A DNA stretch of 64,000 nucleotides from 66-474 sp963771735 (GTDB taxonomy: Bacteria > Pseudomonadota > Gammaproteobacteria > Xanthomonadales > Rhodanobacteraceae). Each line of letters opens with the position of its first letter. Positions within the stretch are counted from its first letter, which is position 1. The position numbers were made by a program, and so were the translations under genes. Location: positions 744,001 to 808,000 of the forward strand of contig CAVYUN010000001.1 of NCBI GenBank assembly GCA_963771735.1. The letters run 5' to 3'. Below, one piece after another: positions 39,095 through 48,760 of this stretch. A model generated the notes under the pieces. That model saw nothing but the letters and a program-made list of their open reading frames with translations, was not told the DNA's origin and did not search any database.

Positions 39095-40948
39095 TCAATC
39101 ACGACCGGGGTTCCAGCGCAGCGTCAGCATCACATTGCGTCCCGGCTGGTTGTAATACCAGGCGGTCTCGTAGTTCTTGTCGAACACATTATTGAGCGCG
39201 AGCTGCAACTTCCAGTCCCGACCGACCTGCCAACCAGCACGCAGGTTGGTCAACGCATAGCCACCCAGCGGATCCTGGTTGGCCAGGTCGTCGTAAGTGT
39301 GGGCAGCGACGTACCAGCTCGCGCCGATGCTGAAACGACCGAAGCCGCGGTCGACATCGAAGCGCGCGCTGCGACGTGGACGCCGCGGCAACTGGTTGCC
39401 GTCGTTGAAACCCGGCGCGGAGTCGCGTGCATTCAACAAGGTTGCGGTCGCGCGCACGTCCCAACCCAGCAGCTTGCCGCCCGCCACGCCTTCCACGCCG
39501 GTGATGCGCACGCGGTCGATGTTGGCGGGCAGGAATGTCGTGCCGTCGAAGGTGATCATGTCGCGGATGTCGTTGCGATACACGTTGAGTGACCAGTGCC
39601 CCCACGCGGGCGTGCCTCGCAGCCCCAATTCGACATTGCGCGAGCTCTCGGGCCGCAAATCGGGGTTGCTGAAACCGGGGTAGTACAAATCGTTGAAGGT
39701 CGGTGCGCGAAACGCGGTGCCGTAACTCGCGGTCACTCGCAAGTTGCGCGCGAAATCCCAGCCCCACAACAGGCTGCCGGTGGTCTTGCCGCCGAACTGG
39801 CTGTTGTCGTCGCGGCGCAGATTGGCCTGCAGCGACTGCGCACCGAACGTGCGTTGCCATTGCGCGAACAGGCCGCGATCGGTGCGCGCATCGACGGTGT
39901 ACGCGGTGCTGCTGGCCACGCTTTCGCGCTGCCAGTCCAGACCCGTGCTCAGCAGCCCGCCGGCCACCGCGATATCGGCCTGGAACGAACCCAGCGTGCG
40001 CCGGGTGTCGTAGTGGTCGACGTACACGCCCTGCAGGAAATCCTTGTCGAAATCGGAACTGCCGCCCACCCGCAACGAGAGGTTCAACTTGTCGTTCGGG
40101 CGGAAATGCAACTGGCCGCCCACGACCTGCGTCACGTAATGCTCGGAATCGCTGAAGGTGCCGTCGTACTTGTCGAAGCCTTGCGTGCGCATCGCCAGCG
40201 CGTCCGCGCTCCAGCGAGCGTCGAACTGGTAGGCACCGTGGATCGTCAACGCGTTGTCATGGAAGCCGTCGCGATCCGGCTGGTCGGCAAAACACGCGGC
40301 GAAGACCTCGGCCGCGCCGACCCTGCACGCGTTGATGCCCTTGGTCTGGTCGTGCGTGGCCTGCACCGAAATCCAGCCCTTGTCTCCGGCCGCCGAGAAT
40401 CCCGAGGACGCGCGCCAGTGCGACCAACTGCCGATGCCCACGCTCGCGTTCGGCGTGAACGTGCCCGGCGCGTGCCGCAGGAAAATCTGGATCACGCCGC
40501 CGATCGCCTCGGAGCCGTACAGGCTGGAGAACGGCCCGCGCACGATCTCGATGCGCTGGATCTGGTCGACCGGTATGTCCTGGACCGGCGTGGTGCCCGA
40601 GGTCGCGTTGCCGACCCGTATGCCATCCACCAGCACCAGCACCTGGTTGGCATTGGTGCCGCGCAGGTACAGGCCGGTCACCTTGCCGGGACCACCGTTG
40701 TTGCTGATCGCCATGCCGGGCGTGTCGTTCAGTAGATCCTGTAGCGACGACGGTTGCAACAGCTCGATCTCGGCGCGCGTGATCACGGTGACCGGCGCCA
40801 GCGTCTGGTCCTCGGTCTGCGCGGTGCGGGTCGCGGTGACGACGATTTTGTCGAGCGTGGTGGGAGCGTCATCGGCGAGAGCCGTGGCGGAAACACAGGT
40901 GAGCGCGGCCAGCACGCAGAGGCCGGGCAAATGACGATGCAATTTCAC
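39095..40948 (-). CDS. btuB: TonB-dependent vitamin B12 receptor
   Basis: The 617-residue outer-membrane receptor has a signal peptide, a TonB box region (LDKIVVTATRT), a plug domain (LQDLLNDTPGMAISNNGGPG, then YLRGTNANQVLVLVDGIRV) and a 22-strand-type barrel ending in Phe-less aromatic strands (VMLTLRWNPGRD). Length and plug agree with BtuB, and a cobalamin riboswitch directly upstream fixes the substrate as B12 or a corrinoid. It is cotranscribed with the DUF71 gene. Confidence 0.93.
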   Translation of the reverse strand: MKLHRHLPGLCVLAALTCVSATALADDAPTTLDKIVVTATRTAQTEDQTLAPVTVITRAEIELLQPSSLQDLLNDTPGMAISNNGGPGKVTGLYLRGTNANQVLVLVDGIRVGNATSGTTPVQDIPVDQIQRIEIVRGPFSSLYGSEAIGGVIQIFLRHAPGTFTPNASVGIGSWSHWRASSGFSAAGDKGWISVQATHDQTKGINACRVGAAEVFAACFADQPDRDGFHDNALTIHGAYQFDARWSADALAMRTQGFDKYDGTFSDSEHYVTQVVGGQLHFRPNDKLNLSLRVGGSSDFDKDFLQGVYVDHYDTRRTLGSFQADIAVAGGLLSTGLDWQRESVASSTAYTVDARTDRGLFAQWQRTFGAQSLQANLRRDDNSQFGGKTTGSLLWGWDFARNLRVTASYGTAFRAPTFNDLYYPGFSNPDLRPESSRNVELGLRGTPAWGHWSLNVYRNDIRDMITFDGTTFLPANIDRVRITGVEGVAGGKLLGWDVRATATLLNARDSAPGFNDGNQLPRRPRRSARFDVDRGFGRFSIGASWYVAAHTYDDLANQDPLGGYALTNLRAGWQVGRDWKLQLALNNVFDKNYETAWYYNQPGRNVMLTLRWNPGRD

Positions 40949-41059
40949 GAAACACTCCTGTCCGCGCCTGCCCGCGCGGTTAAGTGGGCGTCAAGGACAG
41001 GGGAAGGAGTGCGGCGCCATGCGCGATGTCGCATGACCCCGTGACACAGCCCGCCGCTT

Positions 41060-41260
41060 GTCCGGTAATTACCCGAAGGCCGGTCTCCGGGCTCGCGAGC
41101 GAAGGTTCGTCACCTCCCCGGTCCACGCCTTCCCGAGCCTGCGCTCAGTGGCCTCGTGTGGACCGTCTTGCTCGCCTACCGTTGCGGGGGCAGCTCCGGA
41201 ATGGACGTCCATTTATCTGGAACGTCGTCACCGGATTCCCGTTTCAACCACCCGCTTGCG
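41060..41260 (-). ncRNA. cobalamin riboswitch
   Basis: The minus strand carries the hallmark blocks in order: GGGAATCCGGTG near 41240-41229, GCTGCCCCCGCAACGGTA, GGCCACTGAG, GGGAAGGC, and the B12 box AGCCCGGAGACCGGCC at 41093-41078. It lies about 110 bases before btuB and should switch off btuB and the DUF71 gene when adenosylcobalamin is plentiful. The remaining 41261-41606 shows no gene. Confidence 0.94.
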
Positions 41261-41606
41261 CGCATGGTCACCTTGGGGCGACGGACATCATAGACGATCG
41301 GTCCTAGGCGCGCCATGCGCAGAGACACCGTGAATGACGGGTTGTCGTCGAGTCATCCGGTTACACGGAGCCGAGCCGCGAATCGATGCGGTCACGATCC
41401 CGTGGCTCGGGATGCTTTACGGCGGTCGCGGCACGGACTAGGATCGCAAACGGCATCGCATCAGGGCTTCACGGGGTTGCGATGCCGGGGATCAGGGGAT
41501 CCACGCCACAGCTTCGTTTCTGCGCGCGAAGCGACCTCCTGCATGCACCCATGCGGTCATCCCGCCGGGGGGACGACCACGTCCAATCGTTGCTCAGGAG
41601 AACAGC

Positions 41607-44600
41607 ATGAACCGCAAGATCTACAGCCTGGTATGGAACGCGTCGTTGCGTCAGGTGGTCGTGGCGTCGGAGTTGGCGAAGTGCAAAACCACCGGTTCCT
41701 CATCGAACGGAACCAGACGGACCTCCGGCTTGCGGCGAATGCGTCTGGCTCTGGCGGTGCTGGTGACTGTCGGCACGCTTCCACTTGCCGCGTTGGCCGG
41801 GAATCCACGCGCTTCGGAATACGCGTTCGCATCACATGCAGCATTCCCTTCGAGCAACGCTGCCAACACCGTGTCGTTCGGCAACGCCGCGGCGGGCACC
41901 TACCGCGAACTGGTCAACATCGCCAATCCGACGTCGGCGCATTCGGCCGTGAACCTTGGATATTTGCAAGCGAACTACACGTCCACTTCATCGCTACTGG
42001 ACGAGATCGGCCAGCTCCAGAACCAGATCGATTCGCTGCAGACACCCGATGCCGGCGCGAACGCCGCTACTCCAGCCTCATCTACCATCACGTCCAGCGC
42101 AAGGCAGTCGCGGGAAACTTGGGGATCGCGCCGTGGTGCCAGCACAATCGGCGCGGAAACATCACCGCGTTCCGAGGCAGGTGTCGACGGGGTTTCCATG
42201 GACGCTCCTGGAGTGCAAAGCCAAGGGGTGCATCCGTTGGCGCTGCCTGCTTCGACCTGCTCGGGGATCGGCGGCGAAACCGCAGGGACGGGATCATTGG
42301 CCTGCGGCTACAACGCCGATGCCAGTGGCAGTTACAGCACCGCGATTGGCCTCGACAGCAAGGCCATTCAGAATTACGGCCTCGCCGCGGGTTCGGGCGC
42401 CTACGCCGTGGACCGGGGTGGCGTCGCCCTGGGTTCGGACAGTATGGCTGGAGCCACCTACAGCACTGCGGTGGGTTATCGCGCCTCCGCGATCGGCACA
42501 TGGGCTGTCGCGATCGGATACAGCGCCTACGCCAGCGGAAGCGGCAGCGTCGCGGCCGTGGCGATCGGCGCCAAGGCGCAAGCCAGAGGGCTCCACGGCA
42601 TTGCACTGGGCGAGTCCAGCTCTTCCGTCGGCACGAATGGCATTGCCCTCGGTTATGTCGCGTTTGTCAACGGCGACAGCGGCATTGCACTGGGCGAGCT
42701 TGCCTCGGCTCTGGGTGCATACAGCGTCGTCATCGGTGACCACGCACAAGGGTACGGCCCGCACAGCACCGCGATGGGCTCACAAACCTACGCAAGCAAC
42801 TACGGCACAGCACTGGGTGATCGTGCGAGCAGCGTTTTCCGTGGGGTCGCGGTCGGAAGCCAGGCCAGCGCCTCGGGCTATAACGCGATCGCCGTGGGTA
42901 GCCTGTCACATTCAGATGGCAAATCCAGCATGGCACTGGGCATGGAGAGCTTTGCCACCGGCGACTACAGTGCGGCAATGGGCTATGCGACACATGCCGA
43001 CGGAAAAAAAGCCGTGGCCTTGGGCCTGAGCGCCTACGCATCCGGCGTCCAGACTTTTGCGCTCGGGCCATATGCCCACGCCACCGCCAGCAACTCCACC
43101 GCGCTGGGCGGCGCGATCGACATCAACGGCGATGGCACGATCACGGCCGGCGAGTACACCGCTGCCACCGGCGGCCTGTCGATGGCGCTGGGTTCGGCGT
43201 CGCAAGCCACCCAGACCAATGCCACGGCGGTAGGTGCCGAATCGCAGGCGACCGGCGTCGGTGCCACCGCGGTCGGCAGCACTTCGATTGCTTCGGGTAC
43301 CGCGGCGGCGACGCTCGGCTTCGGCGCACAAGCCACGGCGAGCGGTTCGGTCGCGATCGGCTGGAACTCGATCGCGGACACTGCAAACACCGTGTCGTTC
43401 GGCAACGCCGCGGCGGGCACCTACCGCGAACTGGTCAACATCGCCGATCCGACCGCCGCGCATTCGGCCGTCAATCTCGAATACCTGCAAAACAACTACA
43501 CCAGCAAGACCGCCTTCGCCGGCCTCACCGCGGAACTCAATGCTTTCCAGAAGAGCCTGGATGGCAGCAATACTTCCGTCAGTCCTGATGTGACCGGTGT
43601 CTACTTCGTCGCCAATGGTGCGAACGACGGCAGCGACAACGCTTCGGCGACGGGCATGGACTCCACGGCAGCGGGACCACTGGCCACAGCAAGTGGCACC
43701 ACAAGCACGGCTTCAGGCTACAAGTCGGCCGCAACCGGCTCCGGTTCGATAGCGCTCGGCGAGAATGCACAAGGGACGTCCGATGCCGGGATTGCAATCG
43801 GCAAGAATTCCTATGTGGCCGCGACCGGAACGGGAGGTTACACCGCAGGCTACGCGACAATGCCGACGCAAGGCATCGCCATTGGTTCCGGCGCAAGGGT
43901 GACAGGTGTGTACGGCATTGCGATCGGAGTTGGTTCGATGGTCAATGGCACATATGCCACCGCGGTCGGCCTGAACGCCAAGGCCGGCTACTACAGCACT
44001 GCGATCGGTGCCAACGCCAATGCTTCACAGCAAAGCAGTACGACGATTGGTTACGCTTCGGCGACCAGCGATAAATTCGGAACAGCCGTCGGTTACCGTG
44101 CTACTGCCGGAAAACTGGCCGCTGCCGTCGGAGTAAACGCACTTGCCTCCGGTCAGTCGAGTACGGCTTTTGGCAATGGTTCCACTGCTTCCGGTAATGA
44201 CACCTCGGCGTTTGGTCGTGTCTCTTCGGCCATCGGAAACAACAGTACCGCTCTCGGCGCAAGCTCCTACACTGGGACTGCAGCATCCGTGGCTATCGGA
44301 TACAACGCCCGCGCAGGTAATGTGTCGGTGGGTGGAGGCTATTCGCTGGCAATAGGAGATGCTGCGATTGCGGATGGCGAACGGGCAAACGCGATAGGCT
44401 ACAACACGAAAGCATCCGCCATGGATAGCATTGCGATGGGCTCGTTCGCATTAGCATCCTACAGCGGCAGCATTGCCATCGGAGCCGGTTCCAAATCCTT
44501 CCAGACGGACGGCATAGCAGTTGGTTTTCATGCCGGTGCCTACGCAAGCAGTGTAGCCATAGGAGAATCTGCTGCCGCATTCACCAACCACGACGTTGCA

Positions 44601-47600
44601 TTGGGAGGAAATGCCTACGCCAAAGAGATCGGCAGCATCGCAATCGGGTATACGACCATTGCACGCGGAACCAATTCTCTCGGAATCGGCAGCTTTGCAT
44701 ATGTCGGCGGAAGTACAAACAGATCTATCGCAATCGGTTACGCGCCACGTGTGACCGCCTCCGATGCTGTCGCAATAGGTGAGGGCGCCAACATCAGCGG
44801 CAACAAAGCCGTCGCGATAGGCCTGAATTCTGTTGCAAGCGGCGTGCAAGCTTTTGCCTTGGGACCGTATTCGCAAGCCACCGCCAGCAATTCCACTGCG
44901 CTGGGTGGTGCGATCGACAAGAATGGTGACGGCACCATTGAAGCCGGCGAGTACACCGCCGCCACCGGCGGCCTGTCGATGGCACTGGGTTCCGCTTCGC
45001 AGGCCACCCAGACCAATGCCACGGCGGTGGGCGGGGAAGCCGCTGCAACCGGCGTTGGCGCGACGGCGGTTGGAAGCACTTCGATTGCTTCGGGTACCGC
45101 GGCGGCGACGCTCGGCTTCGGCGCACAAGCCACGGCGAGCGGTTCGGTCGCGATCGGCTGGAACTCGATAGCCGACGCCGCCAACACCGTGTCGTTCGGC
45201 AATCCTTCGGCGGGCACCTACCGCGAACTGGTCAACATCGCCGATCCCACTTCGGCGCATTCGGCCGTCAATCTGGAATACCTGCAGAACAACTACACCA
45301 GCAAGACCGCGTTCGCTGGCCTCACTGCTGAACTCAACGCCTTCCAGAAGAGCATTGATGGCACGAATGGCTCCGTCAGCCCCGACGTGACCGGCGTCTA
45401 CTTCGTCGCCAATGGTGCGAACGACGGCAGCGACAATGCCTCGGCCACCGGCACCGATACGACCGCGGCGGGGCCGCATGCATACGCATCCGGCACATAC
45501 AGCACGGCGCTTGGATTCGAATCGCATGCGGGAGGCGAATTCAGCACGGCGCTGGGCAACTTCGCGAGCGCGTCGGGTTACGGCGACATCGCGATCGGCC
45601 ACGATACGAACACCCCTACCGCCGCAGGCCATGGCAAAAACATCGCGATTGGCTTGGGCGCGTATGCGGGCAGCTACGCAGGCTCCGATTCGGCAATCGG
45701 CAACAACACCAGCGCGACCGGCGGCGCAAGCTTCGCGGCGGGCGCGTATGCGAACGCCGCAGGAAGTGCCGGCATTGCGCTTGGCGACCACGCGAGCGCG
45801 GATGGCAATTACACCACCGCGGTCGGATATCAAGCCTCTTCCGACGGCTTTTCCAGTACCGCGATCGGCCGTGGTGCCACCGCAACAGGCGGCTCGAGCA
45901 CCGCGATGGGCAGACAGAGCAACGCCATTGGTGACTACAGTACCGCGCTCGGCGAGGACGCCTATGCCGGCGGGCCGGAGAGCACCGCCGTCGGGGGCGC
46001 GGCCAGCGCATCCGGCTTTTTCAGCGTCGCCCTTGGCTTGGGCAGCGACGCATACGGCACGGAAAGCATCGCCATCGGCGCTTCGGCTTACGCGGGCACT
46101 TCACTCGACATCGCCGTGGGCTATCAGTCCTCCGCGGAGGGCATCGGCAGCAGTGTATTCGGGGCACGCGCCACGGCAGCGGGAGCGTACGGAGTCGCGC
46201 TCGGAACCCAGGCATCGGCTGCCGGCAAGAAATCCGTGGCGATAGGCCTCAATTCCTATTCATCCGGCGGTCAAGCCTTTGCGCTGGGACCGTATGCGCA
46301 CGCCAGCGGCAGCAACTCGACCGCGCTGGGCGGCGCGATCGACATCAACGGCGATGGCACGATCACGGCCGGCGAGTACACCGCCGCCACCGGCGGCCTG
46401 TCGATGGCGCTGGGTTCGGCGTCGCAAGCCACCCAGACCAATGCCACGGCGGTAGGTGCCGAATCGCAGGCGACCGGCGTCGGTGCCACCGCGGTCGGCA
46501 GCACTTCGATTGCTTCGGGTACCGCGGCGGCGACGCTCGGCTTCGGCGCACAAGCCACGGCGAGCGGTTCGGTCGCGATCGGCTGGAACTCGATCGCGGA
46601 CACTGCAAACACCGTGTCGTTCGGCAACGCCGCGGCGGGCACCTACCGCGAACTGGTCAACATCGCCGATCCGACCGCCGCGCATTCGGCCGTCAATCTC
46701 GAATACCTGCAAAACAACTACACCAGCAAGACCGCCTTCGCCGGCCTCACCGCGGAACTCAATGCTTTCCAGAAGAGCCTGGATGGCAGCAATGCTTCCG
46801 TCAGTCCTGATGTGACCGGTGTCTACTTCGTCGCCAATGGTGCGAACGACGGCAGCGACAACGCGTCAGCGACGGGCACCGATTCAACCGCAGCAGGACC
46901 CAGCGCGACTGCCAGTAGTGCCTACGGCACCGCTATCGGCGCTAATGCTGCCGCCCGCAATACAGGCGCCACAGCGTTCGGCAGCTTCGCAACAGCGAAC
47001 GGATCTTATGGTGTCTCAATCGGATACCACGCCGGGGCGAATGCAGATTCAGCAACTGCGCTGGGAGCTAGGTCTGCCGCCGCCGGCACAGATAGCGTCG
47101 CGCTCGGCGAAAATTCATACGCTGCAATTGACGACACGATCGTCGGCTCCCAATCCAGGGCTTTCGGGTACCGGAGTGTTGCCGTTGGGTTTGGGATAGA
47201 CCTTGGCGGCAACAACGACACCGCACTGGGTGTGGGGTCCAGCATCACCGGAAGCAACAGTGTTGCAATCCAGGGCTCCGTGTCGGGAACGTATAGCGTT
47301 GCAATTGTCGGCTCCGTAACCGGCAACCACGACGTGGCTCTGGGATCCGGATCCTATGTATCCTCCAGCAGCGGCCTGGCCATCGGGAGCTCCGCATCCA
47401 CATCAGGCAACTACGCCGCTGCGTTGGGTGCGGAAGCGCAGGCAATCGGAATGAAATCCGTCGCGATCGGTTATAACTCAGTTGCAGCCGGCGTGCAGGC
47501 CTTTGCGCTTGGACCTTACTCGCACGCGACCGCCAGCAATTCCACCGCACTGGGCGGCGCCATCGACCTGAACGGCGATGGCACGATTACAGCCGGTGAG

Positions 47601-48542
47601 TACACCGCCGCCACCGGCGGCCTGTCTATGGCACTTGGCTCAGCAGCACAGGCAACCCAGACCAACGCCACGGCAGTCGGTGCCGAGGCGGATGCGACCG
47701 GCGCCGGTGCTTCCGCCATCGGTAGCTTGGCCGTGGCTTCCGGCACCAGCTCCGTAGCCATCGGTTTCGGCTCGGTGGCCAACGGTGCTTATACCGTCTC
47801 CTTCGGCGGCAACGGCGTGTACCGCGAACTGGTCAACATCGCCGATCCAACCGCCGCGCACTCGGCAGTCAACCTCGAGTATCTGCAGGCCCATTACACC
47901 TCCACGCAATCACTGTTGGCGGAGATCACCGCGTTGTACAAGCAAGTGGCGGGCGCGAACGATGCATCGCAAGTGTCGTCGGGCGCGGCTGCACCACCAG
48001 TGGCGACGACGGCGACGGGTCCGAGCCCGGCCAGCGACGGGCCCGTACCGCGGACGGTGGCATCGACCGCACCTGCCACGCAGGCGCCCGTCGATACCCC
48101 AACGCAAACTGCGGTGACCACGGCCAGCACCTACACGGACAAGGAAACGCAGGAGGCATTGCAATCGGCCCAGACCTACACCGATGCATCCAACGCCCAG
48201 ACCCTGTCGGCCGCCAATGCCTATACCGACCAGGCACTGTCGGGCTATGTGACCACCGACCAGCTGAGCCAGTTCGAGTCGCAGGTCAATGCGCAGTTCA
48301 ACGAAGTCGACAAGCGCATCAACCAGAACGGCGCGGCCAGCGCCGCCTGGGCCGGCTTGGCCCAGAACACATCTGGCACAGGTGCAAACGGTATCGGGAT
48401 CGGCTTCGGATCTCAGGGTGGCGAGCAGGCCATCGCGGTCGGCTACAAGCGCACCCTCGGCCAGCACGCCAGTTTCTCGTTTGGCGGTTCTGCCACCGGC
48501 AACCAGCACAGCGTCTCCGCCGGCGTCGGGTTCAATTGGTGA
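41607..48542 (+). CDS. giant trimeric autotransporter adhesin (YadA-like), TAA1
   Basis: The 2,311-residue surface fibre has an extended signal peptide (MNRKIYSLVWN, hydrophobic helix near 45-65), then a neck-like segment, then four YadA head blocks of STAxG-type 14-15-residue repeats. Each head ends with an EF-hand-like loop (D505, D1104, D1579, D1987) and a neck (TVSFGN...YRELVNIADPT, HSAVNLEYLQ). A short coiled-coil stalk with repeated AYTD/TYTD units and the C-terminal four-strand YadA anchor (NEVDKRINQNGAA, ending SAGVGFNW) follow. AGGAGA precedes the ATG. It should mediate attachment or aggregation. Its last kilobase is nearly identical to TAA2 at 54 kb. Confidence 0.95.
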   Translation: MNRKIYSLVWNASLRQVVVASELAKCKTTGSSSNGTRRTSGLRRMRLALAVLVTVGTLPLAALAGNPRASEYAFASHAAFPSSNAANTVSFGNAAAGTYRELVNIANPTSAHSAVNLGYLQANYTSTSSLLDEIGQLQNQIDSLQTPDAGANAATPASSTITSSARQSRETWGSRRGASTIGAETSPRSEAGVDGVSMDAPGVQSQGVHPLALPASTCSGIGGETAGTGSLACGYNADASGSYSTAIGLDSKAIQNYGLAAGSGAYAVDRGGVALGSDSMAGATYSTAVGYRASAIGTWAVAIGYSAYASGSGSVAAVAIGAKAQARGLHGIALGESSSSVGTNGIALGYVAFVNGDSGIALGELASALGAYSVVIGDHAQGYGPHSTAMGSQTYASNYGTALGDRASSVFRGVAVGSQASASGYNAIAVGSLSHSDGKSSMALGMESFATGDYSAAMGYATHADGKKAVALGLSAYASGVQTFALGPYAHATASNSTALGGAIDINGDGTITAGEYTAATGGLSMALGSASQATQTNATAVGAESQATGVGATAVGSTSIASGTAAATLGFGAQATASGSVAIGWNSIADTANTVSFGNAAAGTYRELVNIADPTAAHSAVNLEYLQNNYTSKTAFAGLTAELNAFQKSLDGSNTSVSPDVTGVYFVANGANDGSDNASATGMDSTAAGPLATASGTTSTASGYKSAATGSGSIALGENAQGTSDAGIAIGKNSYVAATGTGGYTAGYATMPTQGIAIGSGARVTGVYGIAIGVGSMVNGTYATAVGLNAKAGYYSTAIGANANASQQSSTTIGYASATSDKFGTAVGYRATAGKLAAAVGVNALASGQSSTAFGNGSTASGNDTSAFGRVSSAIGNNSTALGASSYTGTAASVAIGYNARAGNVSVGGGYSLAIGDAAIADGERANAIGYNTKASAMDSIAMGSFALASYSGSIAIGAGSKSFQTDGIAVGFHAGAYASSVAIGESAAAFTNHDVALGGNAYAKEIGSIAIGYTTIARGTNSLGIGSFAYVGGSTNRSIAIGYAPRVTASDAVAIGEGANISGNKAVAIGLNSVASGVQAFALGPYSQATASNSTALGGAIDKNGDGTIEAGEYTAATGGLSMALGSASQATQTNATAVGGEAAATGVGATAVGSTSIASGTAAATLGFGAQATASGSVAIGWNSIADAANTVSFGNPSAGTYRELVNIADPTSAHSAVNLEYLQNNYTSKTAFAGLTAELNAFQKSIDGTNGSVSPDVTGVYFVANGANDGSDNASATGTDTTAAGPHAYASGTYSTALGFESHAGGEFSTALGNFASASGYGDIAIGHDTNTPTAAGHGKNIAIGLGAYAGSYAGSDSAIGNNTSATGGASFAAGAYANAAGSAGIALGDHASADGNYTTAVGYQASSDGFSSTAIGRGATATGGSSTAMGRQSNAIGDYSTALGEDAYAGGPESTAVGGAASASGFFSVALGLGSDAYGTESIAIGASAYAGTSLDIAVGYQSSAEGIGSSVFGARATAAGAYGVALGTQASAAGKKSVAIGLNSYSSGGQAFALGPYAHASGSNSTALGGAIDINGDGTITAGEYTAATGGLSMALGSASQATQTNATAVGAESQATGVGATAVGSTSIASGTAAATLGFGAQATASGSVAIGWNSIADTANTVSFGNAAAGTYRELVNIADPTAAHSAVNLEYLQNNYTSKTAFAGLTAELNAFQKSLDGSNASVSPDVTGVYFVANGANDGSDNASATGTDSTAAGPSATASSAYGTAIGANAAARNTGATAFGSFATANGSYGVSIGYHAGANADSATALGARSAAAGTDSVALGENSYAAIDDTIVGSQSRAFGYRSVAVGFGIDLGGNNDTALGVGSSITGSNSVAIQGSVSGTYSVAIVGSVTGNHDVALGSGSYVSSSSGLAIGSSASTSGNYAAALGAEAQAIGMKSVAIGYNSVAAGVQAFALGPYSHATASNSTALGGAIDLNGDGTITAGEYTAATGGLSMALGSAAQATQTNATAVGAEADATGAGASAIGSLAVASGTSSVAIGFGSVANGAYTVSFGGNGVYRELVNIADPTAAHSAVNLEYLQAHYTSTQSLLAEITALYKQVAGANDASQVSSGAAAPPVATTATGPSPASDGPVPRTVASTAPATQAPVDTPTQTAVTTASTYTDKETQEALQSAQTYTDASNAQTLSAANAYTDQALSGYVTTDQLSQFESQVNAQFNEVDKRINQNGAASAAWAGLAQNTSGTGANGIGIGFGSQGGEQAIAVGYKRTLGQHASFSFGGSATGNQHSVSAGVGFNW
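43098..43642 (+). repeat. 545-bp internal direct repeat of TAA1, copy 1
   Basis: This segment, covering the EF-hand-like loop, the end of the head, the neck and the following linker, matches 46320-46864 at a constant 3,222-base offset, with two differences by eye. A diverged middle copy lies around 44895-45440. Confidence 0.85.
46320..46864 (+). repeat. 545-bp internal direct repeat of TAA1, copy 2
   Basis: Partner of 43098-43642; the two copies encode the same head-end, loop, neck and linker residues and bound an interchangeable head module. Confidence 0.85.
47532..48542 (+). repeat. 1,011-bp segment shared by TAA1 and TAA2 (TAA1 copy)
   Basis: It matches 56161-57171 without gaps at an offset of 8,629 bases. 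I count seven substitutions, only two of which change a residue. It covers the last EF-hand-like loop, final neck, stalk and membrane anchor. Confidence 0.92.
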
Positions 48543-48547
48543 TCCAG

Positions 48548-48581
48548 CATGCGCTGCCCGGCACCAGCCGGGCAGCGCATG
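48548..48581 (+). terminator. strong hairpin after TAA1
   Basis: CATGCGCTGCCCGG-CACCAG-CCGGGCAGCGCATG is a perfect 14-bp stem starting 6 bases after the stop. No T-run follows, but its strength suggests termination or 3'-end protection of the long mRNA. Confidence 0.6.
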
Positions 48582-48760
48582 GTTCAGCGAAATCATGGCT
48601 CGCTGACGACGCGTGTCACTCCGTATGCTCGAAGTCGCCGCGGATTGAAACGACGCGACGCGCATCAGTTCGCGGCAGGTCACGCAATGTCCACATGGCG
48701 TGCGACATGCTGCGCGTTCGCGATTCCATCCACGCCCATACAGACCCCCTTCCGGACGAC

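Noticed and set aside
42300..48000. Regularly spaced short repeats that resemble a CRISPR array
   Set aside because: They are in-frame degenerate codons for STAxG head repeats inside one long coding sequence, with no constant repeat and no spacers.
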